From: Billgrantia aerodenitrificans
GTDB taxonomy: Bacteria; Pseudomonadota; Gammaproteobacteria; Pseudomonadales; Halomonadaceae
NCBI RefSeq assembly: GCF_021404405.1
Contig: NZ_JABFTV010000002.1
Coordinates: forward strand, 537,256-601,255
Direction of reading: 5' to 3'
DNA length: 64,000 bases
The first letter of the stretch is position 1. Each line of letters opens with the position of its first letter. The position numbers were made by a program, and so were the translations under genes. This document shows positions 42,943 to 51,430 of this stretch, piece by piece. Below the pieces are notes generated by a model, which made no database searches, had not been told where the DNA came from, and saw only the letters and a list, made by a program, of their open reading frames with translations.

Positions 42943-43461
42943 CTATTCCCCTGCGGTGACCGTGCTGGACCCGTCGCCATGCGGCAGGCCGGTCAGGTGG
43001 CAGATATGGGCCGTAGTGACGACGGCGCTGCCGCCGTTGTGGTGGATGCTCTCGGCGTCGATGGTGGCCTTGCCGGCAGTTTTGACGTGGACGGCGCCGA
43101 CACAGTCGATGGTGAGGGTTTTGGCTTCGTGGTCGTACTCGATGCGAGTGCCGTCGGGCAGCCAGCGGCCGATGACGTTGGGGCTGCTGTTGGGGGCCGG
43201 GTGGGCTTCCTGATAGATGCCGGTCAGCACCACGGCGGCGGCGAGGTCGCCACCGGGGGAGAGCAACACCACCTGTTCGCCGACGGTCGGCGGCGACCAG
43301 GTGCGGGTGGTACCGGCTCGGGCTTCGAGCCAGGGCAGCCAGGCAGTGAGGAGCTCGCCGGCCTTTACCCGTACGCGCGCGGTGGCGTGGTCCACCTCGG
43401 CGATTGTGCCGAGGCGGATCAGGTTGTTAATCAGGCGGAGTAGTTCGGCGACGTTGTTCAT
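42943..43461 (-). CDS. V: baseplate spike protein gpV
   Basis: A 172-residue spike with an OB-like N-terminus (LIRLGTIAEVDHATARVRVK, VGEQVVLLSPGGDLAAAVVL) and a C-terminal beta-helix segment. It punctures the outer membrane during infection. It is the first gene of the V operon; the late activator box at 43508-43527 is 46 bases upstream of the ATG. Confidence 0.94.
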   Translation of the reverse strand: MNNVAELLRLINNLIRLGTIAEVDHATARVRVKAGELLTAWLPWLEARAGTTRTWSPPTVGEQVVLLSPGGDLAAAVVLTGIYQEAHPAPNSSPNVIGRWLPDGTRIEYDHEAKTLTIDCVGAVHVKTAGKATIDAESIHHNGGSAVVTTAHICHLTGLPHGDGSSTVTAGE

Positions 43462-43507
43462 AGGGCCATGCTGTCGCGCGCGGGTAGGGGGCGGTAGCGG
43501 TGGGGAA

Positions 43508-43527
43508 TGTACCGGGCGAGCGGTACA
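43508..43527. promoter_or_regulatory. late activator box of the V operon (TGTACC-N8-GGTACA)
   Basis: Perfect inverted repeat identical in arms and spacing to the box before FI. The distance to the V start codon, 46 bases, equals that between the box at 49589-49608 and the start of P, which supports a fixed promoter architecture. Confidence 0.78.
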
Positions 43528-43534
43528 CGCCTGG

Positions 43535-43984
43535 TCAGGTGAGGTGGTCGATCAGGTTGTCTCGGATGCGCTCGCGATCGGCGCGGCTGAAGCCGAGCAG
43601 CTCGCGCTGCGGGTAGCGCACGGTAGGGCCGCCAGGCGCGACGCGGTCGCGCAGGCCAAGCTGGTGAACCCGGGCGATGCTGGCTACGCGGCCCATGAAG
43701 CGAACCACGGCGGCATCGGGGCCTGCGCTCATGGTGAGATAGCGGGCGCTACGCAACTTGGAGAACATTGCCTTGCGACGGATGCTGCCGGACTGGCCGC
43801 GTAGGGCGCTTCGGGGCTGATAGGCGCTGCCGTCGGGGTTGCGTTGGGCCTTGATGCGCTCGCGCTGACTGATGCGGTTCTCTCGGGCGATCTGGCGGGC
43901 CAACTGGCGACGCTCACCGGGGCTGAGCTTCTCGATCAGCGGCTCGAGCCAGCGCTCGAACGATTCGAGGTCGCGCTCACTCAT
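43535..43984 (-). CDS. S: virion morphogenesis/tail completion protein gpS
   Basis: A 149-residue protein of the P2 gpS family (LEPLIEKLSPGERRQLARQI, GSAYQPRSALRGQSGSIRRK). It is needed for head-tail joining. Start 43984 overlaps the end of R by 8 bases (ATGAGTGA); the longer upstream reading is rejected. It is the last gene of the O-to-S late operon, with the V box just beyond its stop. Confidence 0.92.
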   Translation of the reverse strand: MSERDLESFERWLEPLIEKLSPGERRQLARQIARENRISQRERIKAQRNPDGSAYQPRSALRGQSGSIRRKAMFSKLRSARYLTMSAGPDAAVVRFMGRVASIARVHQLGLRDRVAPGGPTVRYPQRELLGFSRADRERIRDNLIDHLT

Positions 43985-44468
43985 CGGTGGGGCTCTCCCA
44001 GCTGCTGGCCAGCTGGTAGGCATCTTCCCCGGGCGCCTTGGTGTGAAGCTCCCAGGAGAGCGCCGGGCAGACCTCTATCGGATAGGCGGGCATACGGTGC
44101 TCGGCGTTGATGGTGCCGGTTTCGCAGTTCACCAGGGCGATGACGCGCTCGGTAAGCCGCACGGTGAGGGCGAGATCCCAGGCGTCGTTGCTAAGGATCT
44201 CGGCCTCGAGGCGTATGGCCTCGTCGGGGTCGAGGTCGGGCTGGTAGCGGCTGAGCCACTGCAGCAGCGGGATCATCAGGGTATCCAGGCTGCCGCTGTA
44301 ATCGGTGACGACGATCTGGGCGTCGACGCGGTACTCGTGGCTGAGATGCTGTCCACGAGCGAAGGCGATGCCGCCATCCTGCACGAAGGTAAGTAGCTTC
44401 TCGGGACCGCGCTTGAGGTCGGGCACGGCCTCGAGCAGGTGCTTGCGCAGGGCTTGCAGCTTGATCAT
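43977..44468 (-). CDS. R: tail completion protein gpR
   Basis: A 163-residue protein of the P2 gpR family (MIKLQALRKHLLEAVPDLKR, IVVTDYSGSLDTLMIPLLQW). It works with S in tail completion. It overlaps the Rz1-like gene by ATGA at its start. Confidence 0.92.
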   Translation of the reverse strand: MIKLQALRKHLLEAVPDLKRGPEKLLTFVQDGGIAFARGQHLSHEYRVDAQIVVTDYSGSLDTLMIPLLQWLSRYQPDLDPDEAIRLEAEILSNDAWDLALTVRLTERVIALVNCETGTINAEHRMPAYPIEVCPALSWELHTKAPGEDAYQLASSWESPTDE

Positions 44469-44728
44469 TGGCGGGTCTCCGAATGGCTTTCGATGGCGTC
44501 AACCAGGCCGTTGTGGCGCGTGGCGCAGCGGTGGTACTGGCTGGCCCAGGCGCTCATGGTGAGAGCGACGTCGCCACCGGTGCCGTCAGTCAGCTCCGGC
44601 AGCTCGACCGGACAGCGCTGCAGCAGGCTCTGCTGGATCGGGAGCGCGGCCGGTGGCGGCGTCGTTGAGCAGGCGGACAGCGTCATCGCCAAGGCAGACG
44701 TTGCGATACAGCGGTTTCTCGATCTCAC
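44465..44728 (-). CDS. Rz1-like outer membrane spanin (LysC)
   Basis: An 87-residue lipoprotein encoded from a GTG inside the upstream Rz-like gene in another frame. The signal has a lipobox LSAC with Cys20, and the mature part is short and Pro-rich at first (STTPPPAALP). With the inner-membrane Rz-like partner it would fuse inner and outer membranes at lysis. The nested arrangement is typical of Rz/Rz1. Confidence 0.82.
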   Translation of the reverse strand: MRSRNRCIATSALAMTLSACSTTPPPAALPIQQSLLQRCPVELPELTDGTGGDVALTMSAWASQYHRCATRHNGLVDAIESHSETRQ

Positions 44729-44957
44729 GGATGATTCCCCTGTCGATGACTCGCTCGTTGGCGGTGAGCTCGGCGAGGCGGGCTTCGACCCCGGCAGCGA
44801 TCTCGCTTTCGCGGGCGAAGGCTGCGTCGATGGCGAGGCGGAGCGCCCGCTCGGCTGTTAGGCGGTGGCTGTCTTCGTACCAGCCGCGGGCCTGCCAACT
44901 GCCGGCAGCGGTGGCTACCAGCAGCAGGGCGAGGCCTGCCAGGCGCAGCTTGGTCAT
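44586..44957 (-). CDS. Rz-like inner membrane spanin (LysB)
   Basis: A 123-residue protein with an N-terminal membrane anchor (LAGLALLLVATAAGSW) and a periplasmic coiled coil (LTAERALRLAIDAAFARESE). The start 44957 is fixed by an ATGA overlap with the endolysin. The distal third overlaps the Rz1-like gene in another frame. Assigned as the Rz partner by topology and position after endolysin. Confidence 0.82.
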   Translation of the reverse strand: MTKLRLAGLALLLVATAAGSWQARGWYEDSHRLTAERALRLAIDAAFARESEIAAGVEARLAELTANERVIDRGIIREIEKPLYRNVCLGDDAVRLLNDAATGRAPDPAEPAAALSGRAAGAD

Positions 44958-45529
44958 GCGGCTTCGCCGTAGGTGTCGGCGCAAGCGGCTTCGATCAGCA
45001 CGTTGCCGACCGCCTCGACCAGGCGTCGGCGGTTGGCGATGTACTTTGCCAAGTCGCTTTTGTTCGAGATGAAGAACAGTTCGACGATGATGCCGCCGCC
45101 GTCCCGGATGAACCCGAAGCGACTGTGCTGACGCGACACGGCACCATCAGGTCCACGATTGGCGATGCCAAGTGTTTCGCTGATGGCCTTACACAGCACT
45201 GCTCCGAGCGGGTAATCGTCGGGGTGGGACAGGGTTTCCGTGCCCGTGGCGCTTGGATTCACCGCGGCATTGCAGTGAAACTCGACGGCGAGCTCGTGGG
45301 ACTTGGCGGCGCCGATGGCTTCGACCAGCGGTAGGTTCTGCCCGGGATGGCCGTCTTTGTCGAACAGCACCTTGCCACGCAGGTAGGCGGCGAGCAGGTC
45401 GCGGAACTCGAGCACGATATCGGCTTCCGTGTAGCCGTGTCCGACGGCACCCGGGTCGGTGTCCGAGTGGCCGGCGGCGATGAACAGAGATTTAACCTGA
45501 GTGGCAGCGGGGGTGAGCGGATGGGTCAT
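44954..45529 (-). CDS. endolysin, N-acetylmuramoyl-L-alanine amidase
   Basis: A 191-residue amidase_3-type endolysin: FIAAGHSDTDPGAVGHGYTE with the first zinc His, VLEF, ELAVEFHCNA with the second His, and the final IVELFFISN with the catalytic Glu. It cleaves the bond between MurNAc and L-Ala. No signal peptide, so it needs a holin. P2 K is a different type of enzyme, so this is a replacement in the K slot. ATG 45529 follows GGAGACAATGAC; a longer upstream reading overlaps the holin. Confidence 0.88.
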   Translation of the reverse strand: MTHPLTPAATQVKSLFIAAGHSDTDPGAVGHGYTEADIVLEFRDLLAAYLRGKVLFDKDGHPGQNLPLVEAIGAAKSHELAVEFHCNAAVNPSATGTETLSHPDDYPLGAVLCKAISETLGIANRGPDGAVSRQHSRFGFIRDGGGIIVELFFISNKSDLAKYIANRRRLVEAVGNVLIEAACADTYGEAA

Positions 45530-45530
45530 G

Positions 45531-45803
45531 TCATTGTCTCCGGCGTGGGCGGAACAAGTGGGCGAGGTTGCCGCCAGCGCGTAGCACCAGGGCGGCGGTA
45601 GCGGCGAGCAGCAGGGCGAGCCACCAGGCCTCCGGCTCACCGGCGGCGATGATGCGCACGACAATCACGGTGCACGTGACGACGGCCAGCCAGGCGAGGA
45701 TGGCTACACCGGGTCGGTAGCGGCTGCCGTTGCGCCGAAACGTCAGGATGCGGGCGATGATCACCAGGGCGGCTATCACGGTCACCAGCTCGGCGATGGT
45801 CAC
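45531..45803 (-). CDS. holin-like membrane protein
   Basis: A 90-residue protein with three membrane segments (about 4-20, 32-52, 62-80), a short basic loop (FRRNGSRYRPG) and a basic tail (LFRPRRRQ), as in class I holins. It lies between a second small membrane protein and the endolysin, overlapping both. Confidence 0.78.
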   Translation of the reverse strand: MTIAELVTVIAALVIIARILTFRRNGSRYRPGVAILAWLAVVTCTVIVVRIIAAGEPEAWWLALLLAATAALVLRAGGNLAHLFRPRRRQ

Positions 45804-46144
45804 TTCTTGCCTCCTAGCCAGGCCTTCAGGTCGAGGGTCTTGACCCCCTCGATGACTCTCAGCCCGGCGGTGATGGTCACCGCAGCGGCAACGAAAGCCG
45901 CCACGGCGCTGTGGTCGATGATGCTGCCGAGCATCGCGGGGCCGCCCAGATAGCCGATCCAGAACGAGATGGCGAGATAGGCGAGGCGCTCGAACAGCCC
46001 GAGATCCTTGGCGCTGATCACGAACAGGCTCGCGCCGCAGAACGCGCCAATGACGGCATTGGCGTCGATGCCCGGCAGCATGCCGATCACCACGGCGGTG
46101 AGCGTGGCGGTACCGGCGGCGGTGGTGGTGCTGGGTTCGGCCAT
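45800..46144 (-). CDS. second holin-like membrane protein (holin or antiholin)
   Basis: A 114-residue protein with about three membrane segments (VVIGMLPGIDANAVIGAFCG, AYLAISFWIGYLGGPAMLGS, VAAFVAAAVTITAG) and a short charged C-terminus. It resembles holins found upstream of the endolysin in P2-like phages of Pseudomonas and relatives. With the next gene it may form a holin-antiholin pair; which is which cannot be told. Confidence 0.78.
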   Translation of the reverse strand: MAEPSTTTAAGTATLTAVVIGMLPGIDANAVIGAFCGASLFVISAKDLGLFERLAYLAISFWIGYLGGPAMLGSIIDHSAVAAFVAAAVTITAGLRVIEGVKTLDLKAWLGGKK

Positions 46145-46169
46145 GAGGTCCTCTGCGTATTGCGTTTCG

Positions 46170-46379
46170 TTATGTCCAGAGCTGAATGACGTCGCGCCGC
46201 TCTGGCTGTGGCGGGGCGTCGGGCAGCTTGACTGGGGTGCCCTCCGGCAGGATCGGGCCGAGCTCGGCCAGGCCGGGATTCAGCTGCAGCACCTGCTCGG
46301 TTACCGCTGCCGTGGCGCCGAGCACGCGGTGGCAGAGTGCGTCGAGCGTTTCGCCCTGGTGGGCGCGCACGGTCTGCAT
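46170..46379 (-). CDS. X: tail protein gpX
   Basis: A 69-residue LysM-like protein (VRAHQGETLDALCHRVLGAT, LNPGLAELGPILPEGTPVKL) of the P2 gpX family. It is needed for tail assembly. Its ATG shares one base with the stop of L. Confidence 0.92.
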   Translation of the reverse strand: MQTVRAHQGETLDALCHRVLGATAAVTEQVLQLNPGLAELGPILPEGTPVKLPDAPPQPERRDVIQLWT

Positions 46380-46849
46380 CAGATCAGCTCCACGGTGCTG
46401 TGGGTGCGGCCGGTGAGTTCGGCGATTGCCCAGCGGGCATCGCCGCGGTAGTCGTCGGCGGCGAGATCCTTGGCTTCGCCGCGCTCGTCGCCCTCGCCGG
46501 TGGCGCTGTAGGAGCGATAGCGCTCGAGCAGGTCGGCGTGGGCCTGGGCGTAGACGGCGCGAAGGTAGAGCTGGGCATGGTGGCCTTCGATCTGCCAGGG
46601 CTCGAGCGGGATGGCCGCGGCGCTTTCGATGCTGGCGGCCAGTTGCTCGGCCTGGTAGTCGGCCAGTTGCCGGTTGACGTCTGCCATCGCCACGCGCAGC
46701 GCTTGTACCAGGCGGGGTGCGGTAACGGTGCCGTCGAGGCGCTCGGCATCGCGGAAGTCAGACGGCGATACCGCCGGCCAGAAGCCGTTGTTGACGATCT
46801 CCTCGAGGGGCGTTTCGGTCTTGCCGGTACCGGCGGCGATCAGCGACAT
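46379..46849 (-). CDS. L: head completion protein gpL
   Basis: A 156-residue protein of the P2 gpL family (VNNGFWPAVSPSDFRDAERL, DGTVTAPRLVQALRVAMADV). It stabilises filled heads. The 101-base gap before it (46850-46950) is GC-rich with no clear signal. Confidence 0.92.
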   Translation of the reverse strand: MSLIAAGTGKTETPLEEIVNNGFWPAVSPSDFRDAERLDGTVTAPRLVQALRVAMADVNRQLADYQAEQLAASIESAAAIPLEPWQIEGHHAQLYLRAVYAQAHADLLERYRSYSATGEGDERGEAKDLAADDYRGDARWAIAELTGRTHSTVELI

Positions 46850-46950
46850 GGCGACGACTCATGTAAGAAGGGGGTGGGCCGGGATCAACGAGATGGGGCC
46901 GTAGCCCGCTCTCCCCCGGCGCCCCCTTGGCGTCGGCGGGCGACTCTGGG

Positions 46951-47637
46951 TTAGCCCTGGGCGGTGTCGCCCGGGGCCACGTTCTTGAGCTCGCGTTCGA
47001 GCTTTTCGATGTCCTTTTTCACGCCGGCGCGGTCATTGAGCGACAGGGCGCGCTGCAGGTTGCCTAGGGCGGCCTCCAGCATGCCGGCGTCACGCTGGGC
47101 GTAGCCCCAGGCCTTGTGCAGCTTGGCGCGGATCTCGTCATGCATGTCGTGATCGGCGGTGATCGCCTGGGTCCGTTCGAGGATCTCGGCAATGCGAGAG
47201 GCGGCGGCACCATCGTCGGCGAGCATGCGCAGGGCCTGCTCGGCGATCTCCTCGGCGATAAGGCTGGGGGTGTCGCGCTCGTAGCGATCGGGTGTCTGCA
47301 GGTTGTGGCGCATGGCGTACTCGGCAATGTCCAGGGCGCCCTCGAGGGCACCAATGTCGATGCACCACACCAGGACGGTCATCAGCACGTCGTCCTGGGC
47401 GCCGTTGCCGGCCTCGAGCACGCCGGTCACGTAGTCGTCGAACTGTGGCAACAGCTCGCGCTTCTTCTCGATCTTGGCCTGCACGGACTTGATGCCCTTG
47501 AGGGTGCGTCGGGCTTCCCACAGCGCGGCGGCGTGCAACTCGTACTGATCACCGTTCTGGGGGCGGTTGGGCTGGGCAGTCCCCGCCGCCTGGGCGGCGG
47601 AGACGCGCTGGAAGTGCTTACGGGCGGGGCTTGTCAT
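46951..47637 (-). CDS. M: terminase small/endonuclease subunit gpM
   Basis: A 228-residue protein of the P2 gpM family (MTSPARKHFQRVSAAQAAGT, LLPQFDDYVTGVLEAGNGAQ, DDVLMTVLVWCIDIGALEGA). It works with gpP in cos cleavage and packaging. Confidence 0.94.
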   Translation of the reverse strand: MTSPARKHFQRVSAAQAAGTAQPNRPQNGDQYELHAAALWEARRTLKGIKSVQAKIEKKRELLPQFDDYVTGVLEAGNGAQDDVLMTVLVWCIDIGALEGALDIAEYAMRHNLQTPDRYERDTPSLIAEEIAEQALRMLADDGAAASRIAEILERTQAITADHDMHDEIRAKLHKAWGYAQRDAGMLEAALGNLQRALSLNDRAGVKKDIEKLERELKNVAPGDTAQG

Positions 47638-47646
47638 CGGGCCTCC

Positions 47647-48666
47647 TTATTCGCCGGTCCAGTCGCCGAACACGATGTTCTCGACGAGACAGCCGAAGCC
47701 GTAATCCTCGACCACGTAGGCGTCGTTCGAGCTCTCGTAGTTCTCGATCCGGTTGCGCTTGGGGTTGTCGAGGATGTGCCGGCGGCGGCTGCCGAGCTGC
47801 CAGTAGAGCGAGAGGTTCTGCGGGCTGGTGATGAGCAAGCTGCCATCGGGAACAAAGGGCACGCGCACTGCTTGCTGACCGCCAACCCGCTTCTGGCTGA
47901 CGATCATGTCCAGCGCGCGCTGTTCGGTGGGCGCGTGGTTCTGGTTGATCAACGGGAAGTACTTATCCGCCAGCAACTTCCGGCCCATGATCGAGGCCAG
48001 CTCGGTGGACTCGCGGTGCCAGGGGTCGATCATTTCGTTGACGACGTCGTAGACCAGGGCGTCGAGGTTTTCGTAATCGCCACCAGGGCCGACCCGCACC
48101 TCGCCTGCGTTGGCGCCTTCGCTGAGCACCCGGGCAGGGGCCTTTTCGCGATAGAGCTGCAGCCAGCCCTTGTTGACGTCCTGCAGCATCGGATTTTCGA
48201 CGCGGTTGGTCTCGGTGGCGGCCGTGGTGCCATTGAAGCCCACCATGATGCGGTCGAGCGCCTGCTGGCGAATGATGGCGTTGCGCACGCGCTGCTGGAA
48301 GTCGGGGAAGCGGCTCCAGGCATCGAGCTGGGCCCAGGTGATGTAGGTATCGAACTCCGTCGACACACACTCATAGCTGGTGTCGGTGAGGTCGGTCACA
48401 TCGCGCGGCGTGCGGTCCTTCTGGGTGACATCGGTGCGCCCGGCAATGGGACCGGTCACGCCCAGGCCGATCTTCTGGCCCTTGAGCTCGTCGACGCCGA
48501 CGATATTGATCCGGTCGAGAAACTCGGAGCTTTCCTGGATCTTGGATTCCAGGGTCTGTTGCACCGACGGCGAGACGTTGAACTGCTCGGCGGCGCTCTC
48601 GACGCCTGAGAGCTGAGCGATGCGGTCTCGCAGCTGGTTGAAGGCCTTACGGGTATCGTTGCGCAT
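47647..48666 (-). CDS. N: major capsid protein gpN
   Basis: A 339-residue major capsid precursor of the P2 gpN family (AFNQLRDRIAQLSGVESAAE, ASIMGRKLLADKYFPLINQN). In P2 about 30 N-terminal residues are removed during maturation; the first part here is helical and acidic as expected. Confidence 0.96.
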   Translation of the reverse strand: MRNDTRKAFNQLRDRIAQLSGVESAAEQFNVSPSVQQTLESKIQESSEFLDRINIVGVDELKGQKIGLGVTGPIAGRTDVTQKDRTPRDVTDLTDTSYECVSTEFDTYITWAQLDAWSRFPDFQQRVRNAIIRQQALDRIMVGFNGTTAATETNRVENPMLQDVNKGWLQLYREKAPARVLSEGANAGEVRVGPGGDYENLDALVYDVVNEMIDPWHRESTELASIMGRKLLADKYFPLINQNHAPTEQRALDMIVSQKRVGGQQAVRVPFVPDGSLLITSPQNLSLYWQLGSRRRHILDNPKRNRIENYESSNDAYVVEDYGFGCLVENIVFGDWTGE

Positions 48667-48675
48667 CGGGGTTCC

Positions 48676-49491
48676 TCAGCAGTCAGTCAGTTGAGCGCCT
48701 TCGCCGCCGGTGGCAGGCGTGCGGGGCGGGGTGTCGGGGGTGCGGTCGAGCTGGTTGTAGAGCTCGTCGAAACGGCCCTTCAGCGCGGTGTGAGCGGCCT
48801 GCAGCTCGGAGAAGGCCTCGGCGGTGGGCCGGCCAGCGAGATCGTCGGCCAGGGCGCTGTGCTTCTGGACGAACAGGCCGAGGGTCTGCTCGAGGTCAGC
48901 GCGGAAGGCGGCGAAGCCCTTGTCCGTCTTGGCGTCGTGCTTCTTGAACAGCGCCATGACGCGCTCCATCAGGCTCGGGCCCTCGTCCGCCGGCTTCTCG
49001 TCGGAGAAATCCAGCTCGACTTCGACACCTTCGGAAAACAGGTTGCCGGGGTTGCGCTTGCGAGCGGCGAGCGGGCTCTTGTCGCCCTGCTGGGCGGAGA
49101 ATTTGAGCATTTCGGTACCCAGACTCGCGGGGCTATCGGTCACTGCCAGGCCCTCGAGGTAGGCCTCACCGGAATCGGCGAACTTGGGGTTCACCTCAAT
49201 GGAGGTGTAAACCTTCTGCCGCTGACCGTTGATCTCCTTCAGGCGATCGGTCGGGTCGATCTGCACGAAAAGCGCGAGCTTGCCGTCTTCGACTTCCTCG
49301 GCCTTGGCCGCGACGACGTCGCCCAGGGCGCCGAAATCGCTATCGGCGCGAATGCCGCGGATGTGCTCCATCCACACTCTCGCGCCGTACTTTTTCGGGT
49401 CGTAGTTTTCGGCCATCTGCTGGATCCACTCGCGTGAGATCTCGCGGCCATCTGTCGTAGCGCCTTGAGTGGCGACGCGGAACCATTTCAT
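48676..49491 (-). CDS. O: capsid scaffolding protein/protease gpO
   Basis: A 271-residue scaffold with an N-terminal serine protease domain (MKWFRVATQGATTDGREISR, MEHIRGIRADSDFGALGDVV with the His, VTDSPASLGTEMLKFS with the Ser) and a C-terminal coiled coil (FRADLEQTLGLFVQKHSALA). It drives capsid assembly and then cleaves itself and gpN. It is the first gene of the O operon, divergent to P. Confidence 0.94.
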   Translation of the reverse strand: MKWFRVATQGATTDGREISREWIQQMAENYDPKKYGARVWMEHIRGIRADSDFGALGDVVAAKAEEVEDGKLALFVQIDPTDRLKEINGQRQKVYTSIEVNPKFADSGEAYLEGLAVTDSPASLGTEMLKFSAQQGDKSPLAARKRNPGNLFSEGVEVELDFSDEKPADEGPSLMERVMALFKKHDAKTDKGFAAFRADLEQTLGLFVQKHSALADDLAGRPTAEAFSELQAAHTALKGRFDELYNQLDRTPDTPPRTPATGGEGAQLTDC

Positions 49492-49588
49492 GAGGTGCCC
49501 TCGGCTGAGTTATCGGTCGGCTGGCTTAGGTTGCGGTCATGTGCGGTCAGGTTCCTCGCCCATGCGCGGGGCCTCAATCTGCCCGGCG

Positions 49589-49608
49589 TGTACGGCTCCC
49601 CTGGTACA
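49589..49608. promoter_or_regulatory. late activator box between O and P (TGTACG-N8-GGTACA)
   Basis: Same palindrome as at FI and V with one arm mismatch (TGTACG). It lies 46 bases before P and 97 bases before O in the divergent promoter region, so one site might serve both promoters. Confidence 0.72.
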
Positions 49609-49654
49609 TGGCCCATGCCGATAAGGCGCTCACGCGCGCGGGTACGCTGGCCGC

Positions 49655-51430
49655 ATGACGACCATGCCCCCCGATACTCTCGATTCGCCTCGCATCACCG
49701 CCCGCCACCTCTACTGGCAGGGGTGGCGGGTGGCTCGTATTGCCGAGTTCCTTGGGGAGAAGGCGGACACGCTTCATAGCTGGAAGCGTCGCGACAAGTG
49801 GGAGGAGGCCACGCCGCTCGAACGGGTGGAGGGCGCGCTTGAGGCGCGGCTGGTCCAGCTGATCGCCAAGCCTGAGAAGGAGGGCCGTGACTTCAAGGAG
49901 ATCGATCTGTTGGGCCGGCAGATCGAGCGGCTGGCCCGGGTGCACCGGTACCAGGAGACGGGGCGTGAATCGGACCTGAACCCGAACATCCACGCGCGAA
50001 ATGAAGCGCCGCGGCGAAAGCAGCGCCGCAACGCCTTGGATGAGGAGCAGGTTGAGCTGCTCAAGGCAGCCTTCCTGGAGACCAGCTTTCAGTATCAGCT
50101 TGGCTGGTACGAGGCCGGCCAGAAGCACCGCATACGCAACATTCTCAAGAGCCGCCAGATCGGCGCGACGTTCTTTTTTGCGAGAGAGGCGATAGTCGAT
50201 GCCGCCGAGCACGGCCGCAACAAGATCTTCCTGAGCGCATCGAAGGCGCAGGCGCACATCTTCCGCAGCTACATCGTCCAGTTCGTGAAAGAGATCTGCG
50301 ACGTCGACCTGAAGGGTGACCCGATCATCCTCGACAACGGCGCCGAGCTGCACTTCCTTGGCACTAACAGCAAGACGGCGCAGGGCTACCACGGCGACGT
50401 TTATTTAGATGAGTTTTTCTGGATTCACCGCTTCCAGGAGTTCAGGAAGGTGACGTCCGGGATGGCCATGCACAAGAAGTGGCGGCAGACGTACTTTTCC
50501 ACCCCCTCGAGCCTGGGTCATGAGGCCTACCCGTTCTGGTCCGGCGAGCTGTTCAACGCGCGGCGGCCCAAGGCCGAGCGAGTCGAGTTCGACGTGAGCC
50601 ATGCGGCGCTGGCGGACGGGCGGCTCTGCCCAGACGGCCAGTGGCGGCAGATCGTGACCGTGGAGGATGCGATCCGGGGTGGATGCGATCTGTTCGACCT
50701 GGACCAGCTGCGGCTCGAGTACAGCGTCGACGAGTTCAACAACCTGCTGATGTGCCAGTTCGTCGATGACAGCCAGTCGGCATTCCCCCTGGCCTTGGTC
50801 CATCCCTGCATGATCGACAGTTGGGAAGAGTGGGACGACTACCGGCCATTTGCGCCGCGCCCGGTGGGCGAGCGAGGCGTCTGGATCGGCTACGACCCCA
50901 CCGGCACCGGGGAGGATGGCGATGGCGCCGGCCTCGTCGTGGTGCTGCCGGCCCGCACCAAGGATGAGAAACACCGGCTGCTCGAGCGGCACCGACTCAA
51001 GGGTGAGGACTACGAAGCCCAGGCGGCATTCATCAAGTCGTTCCAGGAGAAGTACCGCATCGAACACATTGGCGTCGATGTCACTGGCCTGGGCGAAGCG
51101 GTGGCCGAACACGTGGAGAAGTGGTTCCCCACCTTGGTGCGCTTCCGCTATGACCCGGCGGTCAAGGGCATGCTGGTCATGCAGGCCCAGCAGATCATGC
51201 GCAAGGGACGGCTCGAGTTCGATGCCGGTTGGAGCGACCTGGCCCAGAGCTTCATGGCCATCAAGCGCGAGCTGACACCGAGCGGGCGTCAGTACACCTA
51301 CTCAAGCGGGCGCAGCCGCGCCACCGGTCACGCCGACCTGGCCTGGGCGACCATGCACGCCCTGCACAACGAACCGATCGACGGCCCGACCGAAGAGGGT
51401 GCGGGCTCCATGATGGAGATCTACGAATGA
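49655..51430 (+). CDS. P: terminase ATPase subunit gpP
   Basis: A 591-residue large terminase. N-terminal HTH (RHLYWQGWRVARIAEFLGEK), a deviant Walker A SRQIGAT at residues 166-172, Walker B DVYLDEFFW and a C-terminal nuclease-like domain (GYDPTGTGEDGDGAGLVVVL, EHIGVDVTGLGEAVAEHVEK). It powers DNA packaging and cuts cos with gpM. It overlaps Q by ATGA. Confidence 0.96.
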   Translation: MTTMPPDTLDSPRITARHLYWQGWRVARIAEFLGEKADTLHSWKRRDKWEEATPLERVEGALEARLVQLIAKPEKEGRDFKEIDLLGRQIERLARVHRYQETGRESDLNPNIHARNEAPRRKQRRNALDEEQVELLKAAFLETSFQYQLGWYEAGQKHRIRNILKSRQIGATFFFAREAIVDAAEHGRNKIFLSASKAQAHIFRSYIVQFVKEICDVDLKGDPIILDNGAELHFLGTNSKTAQGYHGDVYLDEFFWIHRFQEFRKVTSGMAMHKKWRQTYFSTPSSLGHEAYPFWSGELFNARRPKAERVEFDVSHAALADGRLCPDGQWRQIVTVEDAIRGGCDLFDLDQLRLEYSVDEFNNLLMCQFVDDSQSAFPLALVHPCMIDSWEEWDDYRPFAPRPVGERGVWIGYDPTGTGEDGDGAGLVVVLPARTKDEKHRLLERHRLKGEDYEAQAAFIKSFQEKYRIEHIGVDVTGLGEAVAEHVEKWFPTLVRFRYDPAVKGMLVMQAQQIMRKGRLEFDAGWSDLAQSFMAIKRELTPSGRQYTYSSGRSRATGHADLAWATMHALHNEPIDGPTEEGAGSMMEIYE

